Below are positions 22,325 to 32,004 of a stretch of DNA of 64,000 nucleotides, piece after piece. Numbering within the stretch: the first letter of the stretch is position 1; each line of letters begins with the position of its first letter. Source of the stretch: Protopterus annectens (taxonomy: Eukaryota > Chordata > Ceratodontiformes > Protopteridae). A program made the position numbers and the translations under genes. The stretch lies in NCBI RefSeq assembly GCF_019279795.1, contig NC_056738.1, positions 407,661,380 to 407,725,379 on the forward strand, in the 5' to 3' direction. The notes beneath the pieces were generated by a model, which saw nothing but the letters and a program-made list of their open reading frames with translations, did no database searches and was not told where the DNA came from.

Positions 22325-23322
22325 CAAACAAGTTCTAGATGCCCCAGCACTAGAAATTCCTATACTGACAAGTGAAAAAGATTTTGCACCTGGATCTGGG
22401 CTAAGGGAGCTGGAATGGCACAGCCCTCCCTACCTCTTATCCTGGATTACCTGGCAGACCTACTACACAGGGTTCTTTCCTTCTCTTCTATTAAAATTCA
22501 TGCCTCAGCCATCTCTGCTCATTTCAGCACAGAGCCACTGCTATTCTCACACCCTCTCATCAAATAGTTCCTAAGAGGGGCTAACAACTTAAAGCCACCC
22601 AGAAGAGCTTCTACCCCGGACTGGGACATTATCTTTATGTTGGAAAAGCTCACCCTGCCCCTCTATGAACCTGCAGCTTTAGCAGAGTTAAAATTTCTCT
22701 CTCGGAAAACAGCCTTGCTTCTGGCCATCACTTCAGCTAGAAGAGTATCAGAGCTACAAGCACTTATGGCTGTGGAGCCCTTCATCATTTTCCATGCTGA
22801 CAGGGTCTCCCTCAGGACTAACCCATCCTTCATGCCTAAAGTGGTGTCCAGTGTGGCTCTCAACCAATCCATTCATTTGCCCACCTTTTTCCCTAACACA
22901 AAACAAGGGGGAAAGGATTCTCCGCTCTCTAGATGTGCACAGACAGCTCAGATTCTATCTGGAGAGGACTAAATCTTTTAGAAAAACTGATCAATTGCTA
23001 GTCAGCTTTGCTGCAGGAGCAGAGGGCAAGGCCATATACAAACAAACAATCTCCAAATGGATAAGCACACTACATCCATTTCTGCTACAAACAGCATGGG
23101 AAACCACCCCTGAAGGGGGTCAGGACACAGTCCATCAGAGCAACCTCCACTTTTCCAGCTTTTCTCAGAGGGGTCCCCACCAGGGACATCCTGGAGGCTG
23201 CAACATGGGCATCTGTTCATACCTTCACCAAGCATTACCACCTGCTTATCTTCTTCAAATCCAGGGCAGGCTTTGCCATCGCAGTCTTGCAGGGCATCCT
23301 AGCCAGCCCCCAGTCTTCTTGA
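22325..23322 (+). pseudogene. Tyrosine recombinase (copy D)
   Basis: N-terminal part broken by frameshifts and a TAG near 22566. The catalytic domain has LLLAITSARRVSELQALMAV near 22710 (arginine kept) and MPKVVSSVALNQSIHLPTFF near 22830. A frameshift lies near 22905. The second box reads RTQSIRAT (Gln codon 23127-23129 in place of His); the TKHYH tyrosine is kept near 23235. It ends just before the ICR. Confidence 0.85.
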
Positions 23323-23326
23323 GAAT

Positions 23327-23430
23327 CAACCCAAATGTGATTACTGCAACAGTGAAACATGAAGAACGTAGTACAGTTGTGTACACTTACCATAAATGTA
23401 GATGTTAGAGTGTATTCACTGTTGCAGTCC
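23327..23430. repeat. Internal complementary region (copy D)
   Basis: AACCCAAATGTGATTACTGCA...GAAGAACGT complements the left end; AGTACAGTTGTGTACACTTA... complements the right end. The centre lies near 23369. Confidence 0.87.
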
Positions 23431-23554
23431 TGGTTTCCTTCCCTCCATTCCTCTTGTGTCTCTTTCTCCTTACAAGGAAATTTTGGTATTTACTTTCTGA
23501 TGGTGGTGTTCCTCCACCATAACCTAGCTCCTTATTGGGGGCTCCTGACAGGGC

Positions 23555-23771
23555 AAGAAAAAACTGATGTAATAGCATCAGCTGCCTGTTTTTATACCAC
23601 TGATGACCTGACGTCAGTCCTGGAGCGACAGCAACCGGCGCAGAAATACTAAGCCTCTTGTATTCGGGCCGATTGAGGGCTGCACCTGGCAACATAACCC
23701 AAATATGATGACTTGGCAACAGTGAATACACTCGAACATCTACATTTATGGTAAGTGTACACAACTGTACT
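23555..23771. repeat. Right inverted terminal repeat (copy D)
   Basis: Starts GGCAAGAAAAAACTGATGTAA, holds inverted TTTTTATACCAC near 23590 and TGACGTCA at 23609-23616, and ends with the extension ACTCGAACATCTAC...CTGTACT. Confidence 0.87.
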
Positions 23772-24345
23772 TAAGATTTCTCTAACCTTTGCAAGAAGAG
23801 TATCTGAGTTCCAAGCTCCTATGATGGATTGCCTTCTCATTTTTCAAGGAGACTGGGTTTCCTTGTAAACAAACACATTTTGTTTACCTATAGGTGATAT
23901 CAGAGTGTTATTATCCATATCCCTGTGTTTATTCTTGATTCCCTAAATGACTGCTCTGGTACTATCTTGACGGAACAAAATCGTTCAGACTTTCCAATCA
24001 GTTCATTTTTTGTGAAGTTAAAAGGGGACAACCTGTGTCAAAGCAGTCCGTTTCCAAATGGTTGTCTTGAGCTGTTGCCTTTTGTTATTCCCACATGGAA
24101 AAACTATTCCAGGCAGGGTCAATGCACATTATTATACTAGTGCCTTGGCTTCATCTATGGCTTTTTGGAAAGGGTTGGACTCCCAAGTATTCCAAAAGCA
24201 GCAAGTTGGTTCTCTGTAAATACATTTACAAAACACCACAAGCTAGATTCATTCTCCAGATCTTGGTCAGGCTTTGCTGGAGCCATTCTCCTGGGGCTCC
24301 AGGACCCTTCTTTCACCACCCAGTTGTTCTAAACTATAGTAATCT
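23772..24345 (+). pseudogene. K recombinase, catalytic-domain piece
   Basis: Resumes K after copy D with TFARRVSEFQAPMMDCL near 23788 and GDWVSL near 23850, matching SARRVSELQALMAVEPF and DRVSLRTN. The later part, near 24120-24300, matches the HxxR-to-tyrosine region only across frameshifts (AFWKGLD; QALLEPFSWG). Inactive. Confidence 0.72.
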
Positions 24346-24360
24346 ACCGGTATAGCTTAG

Positions 24361-24451
24361 GCTATTGCAGCAGTCTTTAATGTGTAAAACATAGTGCAAT
24401 TGTGTAAGTAACTTACCATAACTATAGATGTTTGATCAGTGCGGCAGCAGC
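24361..24451. repeat. Internal complementary region (remnant K)
   Basis: GCTATTGCAGCAGTCTTTAA, ACATAGTGCAATTGTGTAAG and CTTACCATAACTATAGATG follow the ICR pattern. The second half complements K's right end at 24700-24749 (GAACATCTACTGTTATGGTA). Confidence 0.68.
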
Positions 24452-24796
24452 CCTCCCTCCCTTCATCCTCCCTCCATTCTCCTCGATTTTTATGCCAAGT
24501 TGTGGGCATTTATTTTTGTTGTTCCAAGCAATCTCTTCTCAAGACTCATCCTCCCCTTCTCTGTTGGCATGAAAGCTCTGAAGGGCTTGATGCCCAGACC
24601 TGTCAGTCAGCTCAGTTCAAGCAGACTGGGCAACATGAAAGGTACTTTTTGGAAGCTGGCAGGCTGTTGTGTATGCAGGATATAACCTAAATAGCGTAGA
24701 CTATTGCAGCAGTGGTCATTTGAACATCTACTGTTATGGTAACTGTACTTTCTGCATTTAAGAAAAATTCATCGTAAAAGCATTTGCAAACTGTAT

Positions 24797-24815
24797 ATTT
24801 ATTTATTTATTTTAC
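24797..24815 (-). repeat. LINE 3' tail
   Basis: TATATTTATTTATTTATTT on the + strand, which is an (AAAT)n-like tail at the 3' end of the minus-strand LINE. Confidence 0.7.
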
Positions 24816-25084
24816 ATTTGTTAACCGGGAGAGTCCGACTGGATACATGTCCATTTTCAGCGGAGGCCCGGGGAGAAAAGCTCCAGGTACATAACAGACA
24901 TATGAACATTGTTAATGCAAAAAAGGAAGATAGTTGAGTTCTAAATACAATATGAAGATGCATCACATCTTGGGAAAAAAATAACAGCAGCATATAAAAA
25001 AAACATAGGTCAGTTACAAAGGCGAGGTGCCTTGTTAAAAAGCGGTTAAGGATAGTGAGGTAAAAGAAGGGTAAATGATAGTGG

Positions 25085-26717
25085 TTAATCAGGTTTGGAA
25101 CAGGGACATTGCCAGAGAGTATTGAGATGGGGTTTAAGCTTTTTTTTGAATTGTAGGAGTGAAGGTTCTGAGGTGAGCATGGTCGGTAGGGAGTTCCACA
25201 TTTTACCTACAAAGTTTGAGAATAGAGAATCCCCAGCAGAATTATTGGCTTTGGTAGTTTGAGCTAAGAAGTTATTGGAGGAGCATAAAGATTGCAGGTT
25301 AATGTAGGGGTGAATGATGTTTTTCAGAGCTGGTATTTTCTCTGGGTGATACAGTATCTGGTGAGCCGTTTTGAGTTGGTTGAAATGGAGTTGGCTGGAA
25401 AACTCTAACCACCCTAGTTGCTTCAAGTTAGTGCAGTGGTGCGTTCTAAAGGTGGAATTTGTGGCAAATCTAGCTATGTGATTGTAACAAGAAGCAAGTT
25501 TAAGGGTTGTCTTGTTTAGGTTTGTAAAAAGGGGGGAGGCATAGAAAAGAGTTGATAGTAGGTGTGTGCTGGCAATTGTAATTTTAGCGTGAGGAGTGAG
25601 AAAGTGTTTTACTTTATAGAGAGAGCCAAGCTTTTTATTGACGGTTTTGATGGTTAGATTGAAATGGGTGTCAAATTTAAGGGAGTTATCAATGGTAACT
25701 CCTAATAGCTTTGTGTGAGCTTCTGGTGATGTAGTGATTCCATTGGAGGATGTAATAGAGAAGGTGGGGGGAAGAGTCTTGTTAGTGGGTGAGAAAGTAA
25801 GTAGTTTTGTTTTGTTGGGGTTGAGAACTAGTTGACTTGAGAACCATTTTTCTATTAGGTTGAAGATGTCTTGGGTTGAAGCAGTGAGGTCTGCCAGGTT
25901 GGAGGCAGTGCTGATGATAGTCGAATCATCTGCATATTGAATGCATGTGGCATGGGGGGTGATTGTGGGCAGGTCATTAACAAAGATGGTGAAGAGAAGA
26001 GGGCCAAGAATAGATCCTTGGGGAACTCCAAGTGCAACAGGTAGGCATGTGGATAATTTGTCCTGCCATAGAACAGCCTGTTGCCTATTGAACAGGTAGG
26101 ATTGGAACCATTTCAGCGTGGAATTGCTGAGTGATAGTTTTTTTTAATGTATGGAGGAGTTGAATGTGGTTCACCATATCAAAGGCCTTGGAGAGGTCTA
26201 AGAAAAGAGCAGATAGTTTATTATTGTTTCTTAAGTTATTGATGGTATTAGAAAAGGATAGTAGGGCTGATGTGGTACTGTGATTTGGCCTGAAGCCATG
26301 TTGGGAGTTGGCTAGAATTTTATTTTTGGTGAGGTGTTCCATCAGTTGTTTGTGGACACACTTTTCCATAATTTTGGCCAGGGGTGAGAGTATAGCTATA
26401 GGTCTGTAGTTGGTTAGCTCTAGTGAGCTACCACCTTTATGGAGAGGAATAATATGGGACATTTTCCATATGGAGGGGATGAAGGCTTCTGACAAGGTAC
26501 GGTTTATGATTATGGAGACGGGATAGGAAATGGCCTCAGCTGCTTTTTGCAGAAACTCAGCTGGGAGAAGGTCAGCTGCTAGCTTAGTGGGTTTTAGTTT
26601 TTAAGAAGAGATGTTATAGAGGATATGGGTACTGGATCGAAGGTAAATAGATGATCTGATGTAGTTGTAGTATTCTGCTGGTTGTTTGTTTGAATTGTGT
26701 GGCCAGGGATTGTATAG
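25085..26717 (-). pseudogene. LINE reverse transcriptase (3' part of ORF2)
   Basis: Read on the minus strand from 26717. The RT begins with HIIPLHKGGSS near 26455, NYRPIAILSPLAKIMEKC near 26390, SQHGFRPNHST near 26300, and LFLDLSKAFDMVNH near 26200. Then come GVPQGSILGPLLF near 26025 and the catalytic YADD at 25925-25936, present in full. The C-terminal part reaches 25085 with a W-N-S-L-P motif near 25200. At least one frameshift lies near 26140. It would have copied the LINE RNA by target-primed reverse transcription. Confidence 0.85.
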
Positions 26718-26890
26718 ATGTTCTTCATCTCACATTGCTGCAGTCCTTACACTTGGGTAGTCCGCTGTCCTCGGTCGGCCCGAATATCAAAGTATAAGGC
26801 TGACATCGGTCAGGCGCATTTGACTGACATCAGGACGCCAGGTTACAAATGCGCATGACCGACGTCATATCCTCAGTCTTTTTTGCCGCA
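26718..26890. repeat. Left inverted terminal repeat (copy E)
   Basis: From CACATTGCTGCAGTCCTTAC to CCTCAGTCTTTTTT it is the inverse of 32012-32165 with only a few mismatches. Confidence 0.92.
26825..26880 (+). promoter_or_regulatory. Predicted promoter, TACAAA variant (copy E)
   Basis: TGACATCA (26825-26832, one mismatch from CRE), then TACAAA at 26844 where other copies have TATAAA, then the CTCAGTCTT initiator with A at 26875 (31 bases). The right ITR carries the same TACAAA, so this is a property of the subfamily and predates insertion. Confidence 0.55.
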
Positions 26891-27032
26891 TGGTCCGATG
26901 CAGAAGCAGCATTGCAAGTGCCGGTTGGCGTTCTGAGATTTTTCGATTTAGAAGTTTCAGACCGAGTTCATAGTTGGCTAAGTACCCCGTTGGGGAATAT
27001 TTTAGTTTTTTCTTGCCTCAGTCATTTACCGG

Positions 27033-28764
27033 ATGTCAGAAAAAGTTAATAATTGCATTTCTTGTGGGAAACAGATACCGCATAGAGATTATCATACTTT
27101 GTGTATTCCTTGCTTAGGGCCTGAGCACGACGTTGTTGGCTGTCGCTCTTGTGCTAGATTTAATAAACGCACTATAAAGAGAAGGTTGGATTGTGCAAGG
27201 TTAGTCTTTGGGAAGCGGTGCAACTATAAAATGCCGTCGGATGCTCCGACGCCCGCTTCTTCGAAGAAGCGCAAGGACAAGGCAGTTAAGCCTAGGCTAG
27301 AGGACCCGTCTGTAACGGACACCGGTTCTTTAGAGGTGTCGGTGGAGCCGGTGGCTCCACCGGAGGTTTCTTTGTGTTCCCAGGGTGAGACCTTATTATT
27401 GCAAGATGTGGCCTCTCAGGAGACAAGTCAGGCTGCGGGGGCTTCTCAGGTTACTATACTCCCCTCCCTTCCTAAGGTGGCTAGGCCCTCTCCTTCTGTT
27501 TCTAAGGCTTCTCCCAGGGGCAGGCCAGGTTTAGCTTCAGTTGGTGTTACCCCTAGCTCTTCAGGTACTGTGCCCAAGAAGCATATGCTTAAAATGGCAG
27601 AAGATTTGATTACTTTGATTAGGGGTTCTATGCCCCCTCCTGATAAGAGACCTAGGGTGGAGCCTGAGCTGGGGGGGTTGAGCAGGCTTCAGATGTTTGA
27701 GTCTTGGCTGAAGACTTGCAGGAGTACTCTCCTTATTCTGATTCTGATGTGGATGATTCTACTCCTTCTGCTACTCCTCCTGAGGATTTTTCTTTTCAGA
27801 AACTCTTCATTCCATGAGGGAGCATTTTAAGTGGGAAGGTCAGGACTTCTCTGATTCCAGGAAAAGGCTTAGGGAATTTCTGTTTTTACCCCAGCATAGG
27901 CCTTTGGCTATACCTCCTGTTTTGGATGTAGTGGAGGATGTTTTTACAGAGGCTTCTCTTAATCCTGATTCTTTGCCTCCTGCTCCTGTTAAGCCGGATA
28001 GGTATTATAGGGTGCCTGAAGCTCATAAGTATCTTTTTAAGAGTCCTAGGGCAGACCCAGAAACTGTTAGCCAGGGGCCTAAAGGTGTTAAGGCTTCTGT
28101 TGTTAAAAATCCGGTTCCTGCAGACAAGGAGGCTAGGGCCTTGGATAGATGGGGAAAGAAAGTCTATACTACTTCCACTCTTGCTATGAGGGCTCTGAAT
28201 TGCCAGTTTCACATGTTGAAATACCAAAACTATCTCCTTTCACGATTGAAGTCTAAGGTTGATGCTCTGGCAGTAGGTATTGATTGTAAAGAGTTGCAAG
28301 ATTTAGTGCATGTTTCTGAACAGGTGGGTAAGCATTCTTTGCAATGTGGTTTTGATGCTGTACAGGCCTCGTCTAGGGTGGCTGCCACTGGGTCAGTTCT
28401 TCGCAGGCACGCCTGGCTGAGGGATCAGAATTTGTCTGAACATGTTAAAACAAGGATTTTAGATGCTCCTTTACAATCTGACGTGTTGTTTGGTCCTCCT
28501 GTTGAGACAGTTTTAAAGAAAATGGAAGACAAGGCTAAGTCTATGCAGACTGTTAAAGATTTTTTGCAGGTCCAGCCTCCAAAGTTTAGTAAAAATTGGC
28601 CTACTAAAGGGTGGACGTATCCTTCTTATGATTCCCAGTCTAGGGGTAGATCTAGACGTGGTAAGGGCAGTGCTCAGGGCTCTTTCAGGCCTAGAACAGG
28701 GAGTTCTCCTGCACAGGCTTCGGGTGAGGGCAGGGGTCAGTCCTTTCGTAAGCAGACCCAATGA
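27033..28764 (+). pseudogene. gag-like protein (copy E), one frame change
   Basis: Best-preserved gag here. The first part, 27033-27830, opens MSEKVNNCISCGKQIPHRDY and gives the full Cys/His array CxxC-x(7)-H-x(3)-H-x(3)-C-x(2)-C-x(4)-H-x(5)-C-x(2)-C within residues 8-48. A basic patch (KKRKDK) and a Pro/Ser linker follow, then KHMLKMAEDLITLIRG. The frame shifts near 27680-27810. The second part, 27814-28764, has REHFKWEGQDFSDSRKRLRE, DRYYRVPEAHKYLFK, CGFDAVQASSRVAATGSVL and a basic Arg/Gly/Ser tail (about residues 270-316 of that part). It ends at TGA 28762-28764. Probable nucleic-acid-binding structural protein. Confidence 0.85.
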
Positions 28765-30666
28765 CCTACCTTTTCAGCTGCCAGAGCCTGCTCGTCTGGC
28801 AGCACCTTTGGGAGGAAGGTTGGCACTTTTCAAAGAAAATTGGAGTTTAATTACCCAGGACAGATGGGTATTGGATATCATACACCACGGCTACAGGTTT
28901 TATTTCCATACCTTGCCTCCTTTCAAAGGCATGCCAGACGTTCCTCCTCAACAAAGAATAGAGGCTCACAAACAGGTTTCTCTGTTGCTCCAACTAGGGC
29001 CATACAGCCGGTCCCTCTGCCAGAAGTGGGCCTAGGATTTTATTCTCGCCTGTTCCTAGTACCAAAGAAGGGGAACACGTGGAGACCAATTTTGGATTTA
29101 TCTATCCTCAACACTTATCTGGACATTCCCAAGTTCAAAATGTTGACGTTGCAGCAGCTTTTACCTCTGCTGGGCAAAGATCATTGGATGGTAACTTTGG
29201 ATCTCAAGGAGGCTTACCTTCATGTTCCTATCAGACTAAGTTGCAGAAAGTATCTGCTTCGAGCTGGGACTTCTCACTATCAGTTCTCTGCATTGCCCTT
29301 TGGCTTATCTACTGCCCAGAGTGTTCACGAAAGTTCTGGCTCCAGTGATAGCTTTCTTCAGACTAAAAGGAATACAGATCTATCCTTATTTGGACGACTG
29401 CCTAATTCTGGCTCAAGGAAGGGAAGAGCTTCTTCATCATTTGGAATATGTGATAGCAGTGCTAAGATGCCTAGGGTATTCTGTGAACGAAATAAAGTCC
29501 AGTCTAGTACCCTCTCAAGACATGTGCTTTCTGGGTGTGAGACTGAATACAGCATCCCAGATGGCCTTTTTAACCCCGGACAAACAAAAGAGTCTATCCC
29601 TTTACTTCCATCAACTCTCTCATCAGTCCGGGCTGACTGCAAGGACAGTCCTTCAAGCCTTAGGGTTCATGGCATCTTGTATTCTGGTGCTTCCCAATGC
29701 CAAACTGCATATGAGGAAGCTACAATGGTATCTCAAAAATGTATGGACACAGCACTGCCAGGATCTCGACACTGTCATTCAAATAATACCTTGCATTCAA
29801 AAGGAATTTTTGTGGTGGGCTCAGGAATGTCACCTAAACAAGGGACTCTCTGTGACCCGGCCAGAGGCGAGTCAGATTTTAACGACAGATGCCTCAGACA
29901 AAGCTTGGGCAGCTCATCTAAATGGTAAGTGGATACAAAACAGGTGGCCTGTCAGACTACAACATCTACATATCAACATGAAGGAGATGTTAGCAGTCCA
30001 GTTTGCATTAATAGCTTTCAAGGAATTACTTCTTCCAGGACAGGTGTTGATTCTAACAGACAACACAACTGTCATGTGGTACATCAACAAGCAAGGGGAA
30101 CGCATTCTTATCCTCTATGCAGGCAAGCAATGATTTTGTGGGAGACTGCTCTCTGTTTACAGCTCAATCTTCAGGCAAGGTTTCTGCCAGGAGCACAGAA
30201 CTCCTTAGCAGATGTGTTGAGCAGACGAATTATGGATCCCCACGAGTGGAAATTGGATCCTCATGTATTTCAGAAATTGACAGTGTCATGGGGAACTCCA
30301 GACATAGATCTGTTCGCTTCTCCACTAAACCATCAGCTGCCAAAGTTTTGCACAAAAAGGTTTCATCCCACAGCTTGGAGAGTGGATGCTCTTTCTTTCA
30401 ATTGGAACAATCTCCATGTGTATGCCTTTCCACCTCTGCCTCTCCTCCCGAAGGTACTTCTAAAGGTCAGACAGGACAAGCCAAGGATGATTTTAATAGC
30501 TCCGGATTGGCCTCGACAGCACTGGTACCCATTACTGAGAAGTCTGGTACGGAAGCCTCCATGGCCTTTGCCTTCGATTCCACACCTGTTGTCGCAGGAG
30601 GACAGCCATTTGCTAAATGTCAAGCTTCACTCTCTGCACCTAACAGCCTGGCATATTCTGTTTTGA
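28760..30666 (+). pseudogene. RT-RNase H-methyltransferase-like polyprotein (copy E)
   Basis: Begins in the gag-overlapping +1 frame with NDLPFQLPEPARLAAPLGG. RT: FYSRLFLVPKKGNTWRPILD near 29040, LDLKEAYLHVPI near 29200, FSALPFGLSTA near 29285, and an intact YLDD at 29387-29398. RNase H: LTTDASDKAWAAH near 29880, LTDNTTVMWYINKQG near 30055, and SLADVLSRRIMDPHEW near 30200. Dam-like domain: DIDLFASPLNHQLPKFCT near 30303, YAFPPLPLLPKVL near 30420, LIAPDWPRQHWYPL near 30497. The FPP stands where Dam methyltransferases have (D/N)PP(Y/W). Frame changes fall near 28985, 29300 and 30100. Confidence 0.9.
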
Positions 30667-31703
30667 ACCATAGTGGGCCTCCACTTCCTCAGCAAGTTTT
30701 GAATGTTATTTTGGAAGCTAGAAGGCCTAGTACAAGGAAAGTGTACGCAGACAAATGGAAGAGATTTTTATTTTGGAGTGCAGCAAAAGATTTTGATGTT
30801 TCTGAGCCTAATTTGTGTGTGGCTCTTCAATATCTTACTGAGTTACTAGACAAAGGTTTGTCTTTCTCTTCTATTAAAGTTCATGCTGCAGCAATTTCAG
30901 CTCACTATGATTGTGACCCACCATTGTTTTCTCATCCTTTGTTCAAGCAATTTCTTAGAGGGGCAAAGAATATAAGACCCCCACGAAGAGCTCCTACTCC
31001 TGCTTGGGATCTCAATTTTGTGTTGGAGAAACTCACTCTACAACCTTTTGAGCCTGCAGCTACTGCTGAGTTGAAATATTTATCATGGAAGACTGCTTTT
31101 TTGTTGGCCATTACCTCTGCAAGAAGGGTTTCTGAATTACAGGCCCTTATGGCGGTTGAGCCTTTCTTGATTTTCCATAAGGATAGGGTATCATTACGTA
31201 CTAATCCTTCCTTTATGCCTAAGGTGGTTTCTAGTGTGGCTTTAAACCAAACTATTCATTTGCCTACTTTTTATGCAAATCCCCAAAATAAAGGGGAAAA
31301 GATTTTGCACACTTTAGATGTTCACAGGCAGTTGCGTTATTATTTGGACAGAACTAAAGGGTTCAGGCAGTCTCAGCAGTTGTTTGTTTCTTTTGCTTTG
31401 AGTTCTCAGGGCAAACCTGTGTCAAAACAAACTATTTCTAAGTGGATTGGGTTTTGCATTGCTTTCTGTTATTCCCATCATGGCAAGGAGATTCCAGCTG
31501 GGATTAGGCCTCATTCCACTAGGGCTACTGCCACTTCAACAGCTTTTTGAGGGGTGGCAACCAAGGATATTTTGGAGGCAGCTACTTGGAGTTCTGTGCA
31601 TACTTTCTCTAGGCATTATCACCTGCCACTTTACTCTAAGTCCAGGGCTGGTTTTGCCACTGCTGTTTTGCAGGGCATTTTGGCAGCTCCTGCTTCCTTG
31701 TAG
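30117..31703 (+). pseudogene. Tyrosine recombinase (copy E)
   Basis: Open from 30117 to 31550. The first about 550 bases overlap the RNase H and methyltransferase-like frame, shifted by -1. The recognised enzyme starts near 30700: ILEARRPSTRKVYADKWKRF, SAM-like core-binding domain to about 31010, catalytic domain with ITSARRVSELQALMAVEP near 31113, KVVSSVALNQTIHLPTFY near 31220, and HSTR (His codon 31512-31514). One missing base near 31547 causes a stop, after which the frame continues through the nucleophile tyrosine (codon 31617-31619 in RHYHLPLYSKSRAGF). All of R, H, R and Y are present. It would integrate circular cDNA without making target duplications. Confidence 0.92.
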
Positions 31704-31737
31704 TTAGCCATCCTCCCTTACCTCTGCTTTGGGATTC

Positions 31738-31837
31738 TACCCAAGTGTAAGGACTGCAGCAATGTGAGATGAAGAACATAGTACAGTTTTGTACCTACCA
31801 TAAATGTAGATGTTCAAGATCCACATTGCTGCAGTCC
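31738..31837. repeat. Internal complementary region (copy E)
   Basis: 31738-31779 (ACCCAAGTGTAAGGACTGCA...GAAGAACAT) is the reverse complement of the left end. 31780-31837 (AGTACAGTTTTGTACCTACC...) is the reverse complement of the right end. It is thus the complement of a joined right-to-left circle junction. Confidence 0.93.
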
Positions 31838-31861
31838 AATTTACCTCCCTCCTTCCCTCTG

Positions 31862-31935
31862 TAGTTAGAGGTGGTTGTGTGGGTTGGGTTGTACATATTG
31901 TATATATTGTATATATTGTACATATAGTTAGTGCA
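31862..31935. repeat. Short AT-rich tandem repeat
   Basis: Repeats of TTGTATATA and TTGTACATA flanked by GGTTG-rich units, between the ICR and right ITR of copy E. Other copies lack this, so it is probably a local expansion. Confidence 0.65.
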
Positions 31936-32004
31936 AGGGTGGTTGGTTGGTGGTTTGCTGTCTTTTGGTTTTGACCTTTATTTTTAGGGTCTTCTGACAT
32001 CTGG

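Larger units (their letters stand above)
18266..23771 (+). mobile_element. DIRS1-like retrotransposon copy D, full length (5506 bp)
   Basis: Second complete element inside K. Left end ATGTTCTTCATG at 18266, right end ...CACAACTGTACT at 23771, supported by the ICR at 23327-23430. Left flank ACTTGAGG, right flank TAAGATTTC, no target-site duplication. K's recombinase resumes directly after it with FARRVSE. The coding regions are frameshifted; RT lacks one Asp codon of YLDD, and HxxR reads QSIR. Confidence 0.92.
12200..24749 (+). mobile_element. DIRS-like remnant K, host of copies C and D
   Basis: Older element seen only as its recombinase gene, ICR and right end, in three pieces: 12200-12469, 18033-18265 and 23772-24749. 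The pieces read in order as one YR protein and are separated precisely by copies C and D. The right end ATGGTAACTGTACT at 24749 is complemented in the ICR at 24361-24451. The 5' boundary near 12200 is approximate; gag and RT were not seen. Its YR start (RVLIPFRYLYTEDVQQ) is closest to copies G and H. Confidence 0.78.
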
